A DNA stretch of 64,000 nucleotides from Nonomuraea coxensis DSM 45129 (GTDB taxonomy: Bacteria > Actinomycetota > Actinomycetes > Streptosporangiales > Streptosporangiaceae), in contig NZ_CP068985.1 in the NCBI RefSeq assembly GCF_019397265.1, positions 8,117,001-8,181,000 of the forward strand. Direction: 5' to 3'. A program made the translations under genes and the position numbers. Shown here piece by piece: positions 43,409-52,037 of the stretch (the stretch's first letter is position 1; each line of letters begins with the position of its first letter). The notes under the pieces were generated by a model. It was not told the DNA's origin. It did not search any database and worked only from the letters and a program-made list of their open reading frames with translations.

Positions 43409-44278
43409 TCAGCTCTGGCCGCGCCCGCCCGGCGCGCCCGCCTTCCTGAGCAGCGTGGCCGCCGCGCCGTGGTCGGCGCGCAGCCGCAGCAGCGCCGGGT
43501 CCGACTTCCAGAAGGACTCGAAGTCGTCGGCCGCGAACCGCTCCACGATCAGGTGCATCGCGATGTCGTGGCGGACGTACTCGACCGCCACCAGCACCAC
43601 GGCGGGATCGTCGGTGTAGACACCCCAGGCGTCCTCGTTGACCACGCCGCCGATGACCGCCTGCCGCCGGTCGGCGACGACGACGAGGAGCCGGCAGCCG
43701 AGGTTCTCCAGCGCCACCTGCGGGCTGGAGAAGCGGTGCCTGGTGGTGTGGCCGACGGGGTCGGGGTCCTCGCCGAAGACGACGGTCGACACGTCGACGC
43801 CCTCGGCCTGGGCGCGGCGGGCGAGCGGCTTGAGCGGCTCCAGCTCCGCCGGCCAGCCGGACAGGAACAGGTCGCGGCGCGCGGCGGCGACGACGTCCTC
43901 GGCCCTGGTGAGCAGGGAGGACCGGTCGGCGAGGTTGTGGATCAGCCGCACCTCGGCGGGCGCGGCCACCTCGGGCAGCGTCTCGCTCAGGGTGGTGATC
44001 GACTGGTCGAACTCGCGGCGCATGCGGTCGAGCAGCGACATCGGCGGCAGCGAGATGTAGCCGACGCCCGCCTCGCCGAGCCGCACCTCGTAGGCGGCGC
44101 CCCTGCTGACGAGCTTGCCCAGCGTCTCGTAGACCGTGCTGCGCGGCACGCCCGAGCGCTTGGCCACCTCGTAGCCGTTGAGCGGCGTGCCGGCGGCCAC
44201 GAGCGCGACGTAGGCCTTGGCTTCGTAGCCGGACATGCCGAGACGCTGAAGCTCTTCGATCACTCTCTGCTGGGACAC
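43409..44278 (-). CDS. TrmB-family transcriptional regulator
   Basis: A 289-aa regulator with an N-terminal winged HTH of TrmB type (about 1-85: LQRLGMSGYEAKAYVALVAAG, NGYEVAKRSGVPRSTVYETLGKL) and a C-terminal phospholipase-D-like effector domain (about 110-280). TrmB proteins sense small molecules, classically sugars. It lies directly ahead of livHMGFK and is divergent from the amidohydrolase operon, so it is the leading candidate regulator for the island. Confidence 0.87.
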   Translation of the reverse strand: MSQQRVIEELQRLGMSGYEAKAYVALVAAGTPLNGYEVAKRSGVPRSTVYETLGKLVSRGAAYEVRLGEAGVGYISLPPMSLLDRMRREFDQSITTLSETLPEVAAPAEVRLIHNLADRSSLLTRAEDVVAAARRDLFLSGWPAELEPLKPLARRAQAEGVDVSTVVFGEDPDPVGHTTRHRFSSPQVALENLGCRLLVVVADRRQAVIGGVVNEDAWGVYTDDPAVVLVAVEYVRHDIAMHLIVERFAADDFESFWKSDPALLRLRADHGAAATLLRKAGAPGGRGQS

Positions 44279-44418
44279 TTCGCCATCGTCGCACTCCCCC
44301 GGCCTCAGGACGAATCGCGAGGACCGTCTCCCCGCGAGCGGGCCAGCACCGCCAGTCTAGTCAAGGCCGCCGATAGTCGTTAACCTTCCAACGCATACCG
44401 AGGTTCAAGGGGGTACCC

Positions 44419-45780
44419 ATGGCCGACAGCATCCTGATCACCGGAGGCGCCGTCCTCGACGGGACCGGCGCGCCACCACGGGCGGACGAGGCGGTGCTGG
44501 TGCGCGGCGACCGCATCGCCGCCCTCGGCGCCGACGCCCTCGCGCAGGCCGAGTCGGACGGCGTGGACGAGCGCGTCGACGCCACCGGCCGCACGGTCAT
44601 GCCCGGGCTGATCGACGCCCACACCCATCTCAGCTTCGGCGAGCCGACCGGCAACGACGAGCTCTTCCACCACCGGACCCAGGGCTACAGCTCCATGCTG
44701 TCGGCGTACCACGCCCGCAAGGTGCTGCGCGCGGGCGTCACCGGCGTGCTCGACGCCGACTGCCTCTGGTCCATCGGCGTCGAGCTGCGCGACGCCATCG
44801 AGACCGGCATCGTGGAGGGCCCGCGCATGCGCGCGGGCGGCCAGGCGCTGATGACGATGCTCGGCGGCACGGCCGGCCGGATGATCGCCGACGACGGCAC
44901 CACCGGCTACGCGACCGTCGTGCACAACCGCGACATGATGGTCAGAGAGGTACGCCGCCAGATCAAGCACGGCGTCGACTGGATCAAAATCATGGTCACC
45001 GGCCAGATCCCGACCATGAAGGGCCCCGAGGTCAAGGTCTGGAACCTCGACGAGCTGCGGGCCGTGTGCGACACCGCCCACGAGCTGAACACCAAGGTCG
45101 TCGCGCACTGCCGCAACTCCGAGAGCACCCGCGACGCCGCCCGCGCCGGCGTGGACCTGATCTACCACGCCTCGTACATGGACGACGAGGCCCTGGAGGC
45201 GGTCGTCGAGTCGGGCAGCGCGCTGTGCCCGACGTTCACACTGCTCGGCAACCTCGCCGACTACGGCGCGAAGGTGGGCAGCGCACCCGAGCTGCTCGAC
45301 GTCTTCCGCGCCGAGATCGAGATCACGGCCGCGCAGATGGCCAAGGCGCACGCGGCCGGGGTGCCGTTCCTCGCCGGCTCCGAGACCGGGTTCGCGGTCA
45401 CCCCCGTCGGCGAGTGGCACGCGCGCGAGCTGGAGATGTTCGTCCAGTACATGGGGATGAGCCCCATGGACGCGATCGTCGCCGCCACCCGCAACGGCGC
45501 GTTCGCCCTGCGGATGGAGGGCCAGGTCGGCACCCTGGAGACGGGCCGGCTGGCCGACATCCTCGTCGTGGACGGCGACCCGCTCCAGGACGTCACGATC
45601 CTCCAGGACCGCTCCCGCCTGGCCGAGGTGATCAAGGGCGGGCGGCGCGTCGACCTCGTCACCCCGATCCCGGAGCGGCGCATGCGCTCCACCGACCAGG
45701 TCCGCTTCCTCGCCTCCTGCCCGCTCACCCGCGGCCTCGCGCTGACGGAGGAGCAACTGGAGAAGCTGGCCCGTGTCTGA
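44419..45780 (+). CDS. Amidohydrolase (imidazolonepropionase/prolidase-like)
   Basis: A 453-aa metal-dependent hydrolase of the amidohydrolase superfamily, subtype I. Visible ligands are His68 and His70 in LIDAHTHL, the likely carboxylated Lys190 in DWIKIMVTG, His230 in VVAHCRNS and His250 in LIYHASY. The usual final Asp (GTDSG) reads GSETG here, with Glu322 in its place. The N-terminal beta sandwich and the C-terminal LETGRLADILVVDGDPL are typical. It probably opens a cyclic amide or cleaves an amide. First gene of a plus-strand operon with the decarboxylase-like and ThuA-like genes. Confidence 0.88.
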   Translation: MADSILITGGAVLDGTGAPPRADEAVLVRGDRIAALGADALAQAESDGVDERVDATGRTVMPGLIDAHTHLSFGEPTGNDELFHHRTQGYSSMLSAYHARKVLRAGVTGVLDADCLWSIGVELRDAIETGIVEGPRMRAGGQALMTMLGGTAGRMIADDGTTGYATVVHNRDMMVREVRRQIKHGVDWIKIMVTGQIPTMKGPEVKVWNLDELRAVCDTAHELNTKVVAHCRNSESTRDAARAGVDLIYHASYMDDEALEAVVESGSALCPTFTLLGNLADYGAKVGSAPELLDVFRAEIEITAAQMAKAHAAGVPFLAGSETGFAVTPVGEWHARELEMFVQYMGMSPMDAIVAATRNGAFALRMEGQVGTLETGRLADILVVDGDPLQDVTILQDRSRLAEVIKGGRRVDLVTPIPERRMRSTDQVRFLASCPLTRGLALTEEQLEKLARV

Positions 45781-46771
45781 CCGCCCCACCGGCCGCCCGC
45801 CGGTGATCGACGTGCACGCCCACGCCGTCCTGGAGGTCGGGCACGGGGCGGAGCTGGGCACGTCGCCCGACGGCACGCCGTACTACCGCGTCGGCGACTA
45901 CGTGCTCCACGGGGTGCGCTACGCGGGCACCCCGTTCATGGACGTGGACCTGCGCGTCGCGGCCATGGACGAGGCGGGCATCGACGTGCAGCTGCTCTCG
46001 CCCAACCCGCTCACCTACTTCGGCCGGCTGGAGCCGGGCGCGGCGGCGGCGTACGCGCGGGCGCACAACGACGCGCTCGCCGCGCTGGCGGCCCGGTATC
46101 CGGCCCGGCTGCTCGCCGCCGCCCAGCTCCCCGCCCAGGACGTCGCGGCGTCGGTCGCCGAAGCCCGCCGCGCCGTCCGCGAGCTCGGCATGGTCGCCGT
46201 CTACCTCGACACCGACCCCGCCGGCCGCACCCTGGACGACCCGGACCTCGACCCGCTCTACGAGGCGCTGGTCGAGCTGGACGTCCCGCTGTTCGTGCAC
46301 CCGTCGCCGCTCGGCCCCGACGGCCCGCCCGAGGACCCCCGGCTGCGGCGCTTCGACCTCGACCTGCTGCTCGGCTTCGCCCGCGACGAGACGCTGGCGG
46401 TGGCCGCGCTGGTCTTCGGCGGCGTACTCGACCGCCACCCCGGGCTGGACGTGTGCGTCTCGCACGGCGGCGGGGCCGCCCCGTTCGTGGCCGGGCGCTT
46501 CGCCCGCGCGGTCGGCAAGCGCGCCTGGGCGGGCGACCGGCTGCGGGAGAACGGGTTCGAGCACTACTACCGCCGCCTGTGGTTCGACACCCACGTGCAC
46601 GACGCTGACGCCCTCGCCCTGCTCGTCTCGCGGGCCGGCATCGGGCGGCTGGTGTTCGGCACCAACTTCGCCGGCTGGGACTCCGGCGCGCACGAGACCC
46701 CTGACCTCGACCCCGCGCTGCTCGCCGCGAACGCCGCCCGCCTGCTGCGCAGGAAGGAATGGCTCCCATGA
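45773..46771 (+). CDS. ACMSD-like amidohydrolase (probable decarboxylase)
   Basis: A 332-aa amidohydrolase_2 protein, the group that contains aminocarboxymuconate-semialdehyde decarboxylase, gamma-resorcylate decarboxylase and related non-oxidative decarboxylases. It has His15 and His17 in DVHAHA, His176 in LFVHPSPLG and a later His in VCVSHGGGA. The C-terminal segment reads VFGTNFAGWD where ACMSD has GSDYP, so the usual Asp is an Asn and Asp of GWD may substitute. The GTG at 45773 overlaps the preceding gene by eight bases, indicating coupled translation. Confidence 0.86.
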   Translation: MSDRPTGRPPVIDVHAHAVLEVGHGAELGTSPDGTPYYRVGDYVLHGVRYAGTPFMDVDLRVAAMDEAGIDVQLLSPNPLTYFGRLEPGAAAAYARAHNDALAALAARYPARLLAAAQLPAQDVAASVAEARRAVRELGMVAVYLDTDPAGRTLDDPDLDPLYEALVELDVPLFVHPSPLGPDGPPEDPRLRRFDLDLLLGFARDETLAVAALVFGGVLDRHPGLDVCVSHGGGAAPFVAGRFARAVGKRAWAGDRLRENGFEHYYRRLWFDTHVHDADALALLVSRAGIGRLVFGTNFAGWDSGAHETPDLDPALLAANAARLLRRKEWLP

Positions 46772-46802
46772 CCGCATCCGCGCGGACGGCGTGAGGACGA
46801 CC

Positions 46803-47495
46803 ATGCGTGCCGTCGTCCTCTCCGGTGGGCTCACCCACGACTTCCCCGCCACCACCGCCTGCCTGGTGGAGCTGCTCGCCGAGCGGCGGCTCGCCGCCGA
46901 GGTGCACACCGACGTGGACGCGGCGCTGCGCGCCCTGCCCGGCGCGGCGCTGCTGGTGGTCAACGCCCTGCGCTGGACGATGACCGGGCCCGGCACCCCC
47001 GACCGCTACCGGCGGCTCGCCGGGGCCGAGGGGGCTAGCCCGTCCCCGGACGCGCGGGAGGCGCTGGCCGCCCACCTCGCGGCGGGCGGCGGCGTGCTCG
47101 GCATGCACACGGCGGCCATCTGCTTCGACGACTGGCCAGAGTGGGGGCGTACGCTCGGCGGCTCCTGGGTGTGGGGCCGCTCGCACCACCCGCCGCTCGG
47201 CCCGGCCGTCGGCGTGCGGCCGGCGTCGGCGGCGCACGAACTGGTGGCGGGCATCGCGCCGTTCACCGTCGTGGACGAGGTCTACGGCGACCTGGAGCGC
47301 GTGCCGGGGCTCGTCCCCCTGCTGACGGCGCGGCAGCCGGGCGGTCCGGACGCCGAGCATCCCCTGCTGTGGGCCCGTGAGCACGGCGGCGGGCGGGTGG
47401 TCTACGACGCGCTGGGGCACCATCCGGCGTCGTACGAGGTGCCGGAGCACCGGGAGATCGTCCGGCGGGCGATCCGCTGGACCACCACCGGCTGA
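46803..47495 (+). CDS. ThuA-like domain protein
   Basis: A 230-aa protein with a ThuA (trehalose-utilisation-like) glutamine-amidotransferase fold: VVLSGGLTHDFPATTACLVE, an active-site-like segment GGGVLGMHTAAICF, WEWGRTLGGSWVWGRSHH and LLWAREHGGGRVVYDALGH. The ATG at 46803 is chosen since GAGGA lies five bases upstream; a GTG twelve bases earlier is possible. Members are often sugar- or catabolism-linked and of unproven activity. Third gene of the amidohydrolase operon. Confidence 0.82.
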   Translation: MRAVVLSGGLTHDFPATTACLVELLAERRLAAEVHTDVDAALRALPGAALLVVNALRWTMTGPGTPDRYRRLAGAEGASPSPDAREALAAHLAAGGGVLGMHTAAICFDDWPEWGRTLGGSWVWGRSHHPPLGPAVGVRPASAAHELVAGIAPFTVVDEVYGDLERVPGLVPLLTARQPGGPDAEHPLLWAREHGGGRVVYDALGHHPASYEVPEHREIVRRAIRWTTTG

Positions 47496-47499
47496 CCCG

Positions 47500-47530
47500 G
47501 GGCGGGCGCGGGAGTCCCCCGCGCCCGCCC
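47500..47530. terminator. Strong bidirectional hairpin
   Basis: GGGCGGGCGCGGG pairs perfectly with CCCGCGCCCGCCC (13 bp, five-base loop) between the converging ThuA-like and SDR genes. It should terminate transcription from both sides. Confidence 0.75.
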
Positions 47531-47541
47531 TCCTGCGGTCG

Positions 47542-48321
47542 TCAGCTTCCGCCGGGGCCGACCGAGTCCACCGACTGGGGGCGCGGCAGGGCGGCCAGGG
47601 TGCTCTTGATCAGCCCGCCGTCCACCGCGAGGGTCTGGCCGGTGACGTACCCGGCCTTCTCCGAGCCGAGGAAGAGCACCGCGGCCGCGATGTCCTCGGC
47701 GGAGCCCAGGCGGGCGAGCGGCACCGCGCCCTCGCGGACCCGCCGCACCTCGGCGTCGGCGTAGATGGCGTCCGACATGCCCGCGTGGATCAGGCCGGGG
47801 GCGACGCAGTTGACCCGGATGCCGAGTTTCGCCCACTCCATCGCCATGTGTTCGGTCAGCCGGACGATGCCCGCCTTGCTGGCGGAGTACGCCCCCGCGT
47901 GGGGCGCGGCGGCGAGCCCGTTGACGGAGGCGAGGTTGACGATCGCGCCCCCTCCGGCCTTGCCCATCGGCCCGGCCAGCGTCCGCCCCACGATGAACGT
48001 GCCGGTCAGGTTGACCCGCAGTGCGCTCTCCCATTCGGCGAGCGGCAGGTCCAGCAGCGGCCCGAACCGGACGATCCCGGCGTTGTTCACCACCAGTCGC
48101 GGCGGCTCAGGCAGCAGCGCCGCCGCGGCGCGGACGGACTCCTCGTCGGCGACGTCCACGGCCGAGGCCACGCACCCGTCGCCGATCTCCGCCGCCGTCC
48201 GCTCGACGGCCGGGCCGTCGATGTCCCACGCGGCCACCCGGTAGCCCGCCGTCACCGCGAACTCGGCGATCACGGCCCCGATGCCCTGTGCCGCCCCCGT
48301 GACCACGGCCCATTCTGTCAT
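47542..48321 (-). CDS. Short-chain dehydrogenase/reductase
   Basis: A 259-aa classical SDR: TGAAQGIG cofactor motif, VVNNAGIV, catalytic SerVal in NLASVNGLAAAP, Tyr-x-x-x-Lys in AYSASKAGI and VDGGLI near the end. Asp at the end of strand two (AAWDID) points to NAD(H). ATG at 48321 follows GGGGAGAG. It lies downstream of a second SDR, the ferredoxin and a P450 gene on the same strand, so it probably oxidises an alcohol made by the P450. Confidence 0.88.
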   Translation of the reverse strand: MTEWAVVTGAAQGIGAVIAEFAVTAGYRVAAWDIDGPAVERTAAEIGDGCVASAVDVADEESVRAAAALLPEPPRLVVNNAGIVRFGPLLDLPLAEWESALRVNLTGTFIVGRTLAGPMGKAGGGAIVNLASVNGLAAAPHAGAYSASKAGIVRLTEHMAMEWAKLGIRVNCVAPGLIHAGMSDAIYADAEVRRVREGAVPLARLGSAEDIAAAVLFLGSEKAGYVTGQTLAVDGGLIKSTLAALPRPQSVDSVGPGGS

Positions 48322-48386
48322 TGTGTCTCTCCCCTGGTCTGCCTGGCCGGGCGGTCTCGAACGCCCGGCTCCAGGCGTCGTCTTCA

Positions 48387-49163
48387 CTACAGCAGCGCCT
48401 GGTAGGCGCCGCCGTCGACCGGCACCGCCGCGCCCGTGAGGTAGCCCGCGTGGGCCGAGCACAGGAACGCGACGACCGCGCCGAGCTCGGCCGGCTCGCC
48501 GAGCCGCCCCGCCGGCACGTCGCCCAGCGGCGGGCGCTCGCCGTACACCTGCGTGACGCGTTCGGTCCTGTGCAGGCCGGGCTGCACGGAGTTCACCGTG
48601 ATCCCGTCGGCGGCCACCTCGCGGGCGAGCGTGCGCAGGAAGCCCGTGGCGCCCGCGCGGGCGGTGTTGGACAGGGCGAGGTTCGGGTACGGCTGCCGCG
48701 CGCCGAGCGAGGTGATCGCGACGATCCGCCCCCACCCGCCCTCCCGCATGGCCGGCAGCGCGGCCAGCGACATCCGCACGACGGCGAGCAGGCTCCGCTC
48801 GATCGCCCCCTGGTACGCCTCGGGCGGCGTCTGCGCGACGGTGCCGGGCGGCGGCCCCGGGCCGTTCACCACGAGGATGTCGAGCCCGCCCATCAGCGCC
48901 GCCGCCTTCTCCACGAACTCGGCCGCGCCGTCCGGGTCGGCGACGTCGGCGCGCAGCCACCGCGCGTCCGGCCCGAGCCGGTCGGCCGCGGCGGCGGCCC
49001 GCCCGCTGTCGGAGCCGCAGATGGTGACCAGCGCGCCCTCGGCGGCCAGCGCGGCCGCGCTCGCGTACCCCAGCCCGGCGCTGGCCGCCGCCACGGCGGC
49101 ACGGCGGCCCTTGATCCCCAGGTCCACGGCTAGTCGGGGTGCCGGGCGGCGCGTCCCGGGCAC
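48387..49163 (-). CDS. Short-chain dehydrogenase/reductase (divergent)
   Basis: A 258-aa SDR of the atypical group resembling 3-oxoacyl-ACP reductase-like proteins: cofactor motif AAASAGLGYASA in place of TGxxxGIG, LVVNGPGPPPGTV in place of NNAG, AITSLGARQPYPN and a C-terminal VDGGAYQ. The usual Tyr of YxxxK appears replaced by Ser/Thr (NTARAG), so catalysis may be altered. The GTG at 49163 sits four bases after the ferredoxin stop; a GTG at 49127 would begin at the Rossmann core. Confidence 0.82.
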   Translation of the reverse strand: MPGTRRPAPRLAVDLGIKGRRAAVAAASAGLGYASAAALAAEGALVTICGSDSGRAAAAADRLGPDARWLRADVADPDGAAEFVEKAAALMGGLDILVVNGPGPPPGTVAQTPPEAYQGAIERSLLAVVRMSLAALPAMREGGWGRIVAITSLGARQPYPNLALSNTARAGATGFLRTLAREVAADGITVNSVQPGLHRTERVTQVYGERPPLGDVPAGRLGEPAELGAVVAFLCSAHAGYLTGAAVPVDGGAYQALL

Positions 49164-49166
49164 TGC

Positions 49167-49385
49167 TCAGAAGACATCGATCTCCTCGTCGCCCTCGAAG
49201 ACCCTGATGGCGCCCGAGGGGCAGTCGCGGGCCAGGTCGAAGATCTCGTCGTCGCCGAGCGCGGGCCCGCCGGGCACCCGCTCGACGATCTCGTCCTGGT
49301 CGAACCGGAACACGTCTGGCCGCTCGGCGACGCACTTGCCCGAGCTGATGCAGACGTCCCGGTTGAGCTCGATCCGGTAGGTCAC
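49167..49385 (-). CDS. [3Fe-4S] ferredoxin, P450 redox partner
   Basis: A 72-aa ferredoxin with only three cluster cysteines, Cys12 and Cys18 (VCISSGKC) and Cys55 (DCPSGAI), the pattern of actinomycete 3Fe-4S ferredoxins that feed electrons to P450s. The ATG at 49385 overlaps the P450 stop (ATGA). No ferredoxin reductase gene is in the window. Confidence 0.93.
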   Translation of the reverse strand: MTYRIELNRDVCISSGKCVAERPDVFRFDQDEIVERVPGGPALGDDEIFDLARDCPSGAIRVFEGDEEIDVF

Positions 49386-50605
49386 GCCTCACCGCCGAAC
49401 AGCACCGGGTAGGAGCCCCAGTAGGGCCGCTGGGTGTTGGCGTCGCGCTGCGGCGGGTCGTCGGGGTCGCGCCGCACCCGGGCCGCGAACATCCGCCGCA
49501 CCACGGCGGTGACCAGGCCGAACAGGTGGTCGTCCAGGTCCGTCCCGCTCCTCGGCACCACGCCGGCGGCGAGGTCCTGGCCGATGCACACGTGCATGCC
49601 CGCGGCGAAGCTCAGCCCGAACGGGGCCACGTTCGGCGGCAGCGTGCGGTGCGGGTCGAACGCGGCGGCGTCGGCGCCGAAGACCTCGGCGTCGCGGTTG
49701 ACCGACTGCAGGTCGATCACCACGATCGCGCCCTCCGGGATCTGGATGCCGGAGCGCAGGGTGACCGGGGCGAGCGCGCGCCGCCGGCCGATCGGGCTCG
49801 ACGGGTTGAGCCGGACGGTCTCGTGCACGCAGCGCTGCACGAACAGCGGGTCCGTGGCGGCGAGCCCGGCGTCCTCGGGGTGCTCCTCGATCCAGCCGAG
49901 GATGTGGTCGACCGCGCGGACGAACGCCGTGGCGCTCGTGTGGGCGCCGGCCAGCAGGAAGAACGCGACCTCCCTGCGCACCACCTCGGGCGGCAGCTCC
50001 AGCTCGCCGGCGTGGCGCAGCAGGGTGGCCAGCACGTCGCTGGGCACCTCGACGTCCTCGCCGGCGGCCTCGCGGGCCAGCAGGTCGCGGCGGCGGGCGA
50101 TCGACGGGGCGAGGAACTCCGCGTCCCAGTCCTCCAGCGCCTGGGCGATCACCTTCCGCTGCTCGGCCTTGTCCTTGGTGGAGTGCGCGAGCGTGGCGCC
50201 CTCCACGAACTTCATCATGTAGGCGTAGAGCCGCCCGGTCTCCTCGGCCGTGCCCTCGGGCCGGTCCACGCCGGCGGTGAGCGCGGCGAGGTTGAGCATC
50301 AGCTCGTGCCCGAGCCGCACCAGGTCGACCCGGCCCTCGGCCTGGTACGGCGCCAGCGTCCGCTCGATCACCCGCGGGAACAGCTCGCGTTCGTAGCGCT
50401 CGAACACCTCGCGGCGGAACATCCGGTTCTCCACGCGACGCCGGGAGCGGTGCTCCTCACCGTGCAGGTTCACCAGGACGTCGGCCATCACGACCTCGCC
50501 CTCGTCGTAGAGCGACTGGCGCAGGTCCTTGCTGCGGTAGGCGTCCTTGGCGTCGGCGAACGTGGTGAGGACGATGGTTGTCTCTTCGGCGGCGACGGCT
50601 GTCAT
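49382..50605 (-). CDS. Cytochrome P450
   Basis: A 407-aa soluble bacterial P450. The ATG at 50605 follows GGAGGAG; a longer frame upstream is not P450-like. It has ExxR (HETVRL, Glu262-Arg265) and the haem loop FGLSFAAGMHVCIG with Cys340. The I-helix reads LLAGAHTSA, so the acid of the common (A/G)Gx(D/E)T motif is His while the Thr is kept; this may change proton delivery. The N-terminus is short and lacks the usual proline-rich lead. Its ferredoxin gene overlaps downstream. It is divergent from a paralogous P450 gene and shares a control region bearing inverted motifs. Confidence 0.93.
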   Translation of the reverse strand: MTAVAAEETTIVLTTFADAKDAYRSKDLRQSLYDEGEVVMADVLVNLHGEEHRSRRRVENRMFRREVFERYERELFPRVIERTLAPYQAEGRVDLVRLGHELMLNLAALTAGVDRPEGTAEETGRLYAYMMKFVEGATLAHSTKDKAEQRKVIAQALEDWDAEFLAPSIARRRDLLAREAAGEDVEVPSDVLATLLRHAGELELPPEVVRREVAFFLLAGAHTSATAFVRAVDHILGWIEEHPEDAGLAATDPLFVQRCVHETVRLNPSSPIGRRRALAPVTLRSGIQIPEGAIVVIDLQSVNRDAEVFGADAAAFDPHRTLPPNVAPFGLSFAAGMHVCIGQDLAAGVVPRSGTDLDDHLFGLVTAVVRRMFAARVRRDPDDPPQRDANTQRPYWGSYPVLFGGEA

Positions 50606-50697
50606 CTGGACTTGCTCCTCCGTTGACGCACCGGATCGGGGGGTTGCCGGGATTCTCCGGCTCAGCGTCTCGCGTCGCACCGAGCGGCGTCAAGACC

Positions 50698-50707
50698 CTA
50701 ACGACGC
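50698..50707 (-). promoter_or_regulatory. Motif site, P450 control region (left)
   Basis: CTAACGACGC, the exact inverse of GCGTCGTTAG at 50766-50775. Together they form a 10-bp inverted repeat spaced by 58 bases between the divergent P450 genes. Confidence 0.55.
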
Positions 50708-50765
50708 AAGCGAGAAGCTCCACGGAACCCGTGCGGGATCTTCCCTGAAAAGGCGTGCGCTGCTA

Positions 50766-50784
50766 GCGTCGTTAGTGTTCTAAC
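50766..50784 (+). promoter_or_regulatory. Motif site, P450 control region (right)
   Basis: GCGTCGTTAG followed by TGTTCTAAC, so that GTTAG-TGTT-CTAAC is itself a palindrome. It lies 26 bases before the plus-strand P450 start. The 10-mer is also present upstream of the Mo-hydroxylase large subunit. Confidence 0.55.
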
Positions 50785-50810
50785 ACCGCGCCCCTCCAAG
50801 GAGTGTGACG

Positions 50811-52037
50811 ATGACGACGATCACCCTTGACGGCCATGCCGACGTCCGTGACGCCTTCCGGCAGCGCGACCTGAAGCAGGCGCTGTACGACGAGGGCGGC
50901 GTGGTGATGGCCGACTGCCTGCTCGTGCTGCACGGTGACGACCACCGGGTGCGGCGCAGGGTGGAGAACCGGCTGTTCCGGCGCGGCACGTTCCGGCACT
51001 GGGAGCGCGAGTTCCTGCACGACGTCGTCCGCGACACGCTCGCGCCGTTCGCCGCCGCCGGCCGCGCCGACCTGGTCGAGCTCGGCTACCGCACGATCAT
51101 GAGCCTGACCGCGCTGGTCGCCGGCATCGACCGGCCCACCGGCGACGCGGCCGAGGCCGACGCGCTCTATCGCTACGCCAAGACGTTCTCGGAAGGCGCG
51201 ACGCTGGTGCACACCACCCGCGACCCGGACGTGGTCCGGGCAGAGGTGGCCGCCGCGCTGGAGGAGTTCGACGCCGGGTTCCTGCAGCCGTCGCTCGCCC
51301 GACGCAGGGACCTGCTGGCCCGCCAGGCGGCCGGTGAGCTGGGCGAGGCGGACCTGCCCCGCGACGTGCTCACCGGCCTGCTGCGTCACTGGGACGAGCT
51401 CGGCATCGACGAGGACGTCCTGCTCCGCGAGTGCGCCTTCTACCTCCAGGCCGGCTCCCACAGCACCGCCGACGCCTTCACGCACTCGGCCGACGAGTTC
51501 TTCGCCTGGGTCCGCCGCGACCCCGAGGCCGCCGAGCGCGCCCGCCACGACCCGGCCCTGCTCCAGCGGTGCGTGCACGAGACCCTGCGCCTGCATCCGG
51601 CGAGCCCCGTCGCGCAGCGCCGCGCGCTCGCGCCCGTCGTGCTGCGCAGCGGCACCGAGATCCCCGAGGGCGCGCTCGTCGTGCTGGACATCGCGGCGGC
51701 CAACCGGGACCCGCGGGTGTTCGACCGGCCCGACGTGTTCGACCCGCTGCGCGAGGTGCCGTCCGACGTGCCCCGGTGGGGGCACGCCTTCGGCGGCGGC
51801 ATGCACGCCTGCATCGGCACGGAGCTGGCGGGCGGCGTCCCCGCGAGCGACAAGACGAGCGACAAGACGGGCGAGAAGGCCGGCGACGAGGCCCACGAGC
51901 AGGTGCTCGGCACCGTCACGCTCATGCTGTCCGCGCTGCTCGCCGCCGGCGCGCGCCCCGACCCCGAGCTGCCGCCCCGGCGCGACCCGCACTCCTCCCG
52001 CGACCACTTCGCCTCCTACCCCGTGGTGTTCGGATGA
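50811..52037 (+). CDS. Cytochrome P450 (paralogue)
   Basis: A 408-aa P450 related along its whole length to the divergent one. ATG at 50811 with AAGGAG seven bases upstream. ExxR is HETLRL (Glu257-Arg260), and the haem loop GHAFGGGMHACIG carries Cys334. The I-helix is LQAGSHSTA: again His replaces the acid, and the following position is Ser. Just past the haem loop is a charged insert (ASDKTSDKTGEKAGDEA) not found in the partner. It overlaps the NTF2-like gene by ATGA. Substrate unknown; co-control with the other P450 suggests consecutive or alternative hydroxylations. Confidence 0.93.
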   Translation: MTTITLDGHADVRDAFRQRDLKQALYDEGGVVMADCLLVLHGDDHRVRRRVENRLFRRGTFRHWEREFLHDVVRDTLAPFAAAGRADLVELGYRTIMSLTALVAGIDRPTGDAAEADALYRYAKTFSEGATLVHTTRDPDVVRAEVAAALEEFDAGFLQPSLARRRDLLARQAAGELGEADLPRDVLTGLLRHWDELGIDEDVLLRECAFYLQAGSHSTADAFTHSADEFFAWVRRDPEAAERARHDPALLQRCVHETLRLHPASPVAQRRALAPVVLRSGTEIPEGALVVLDIAAANRDPRVFDRPDVFDPLREVPSDVPRWGHAFGGGMHACIGTELAGGVPASDKTSDKTGEKAGDEAHEQVLGTVTLMLSALLAAGARPDPELPPRRDPHSSRDHFASYPVVFG

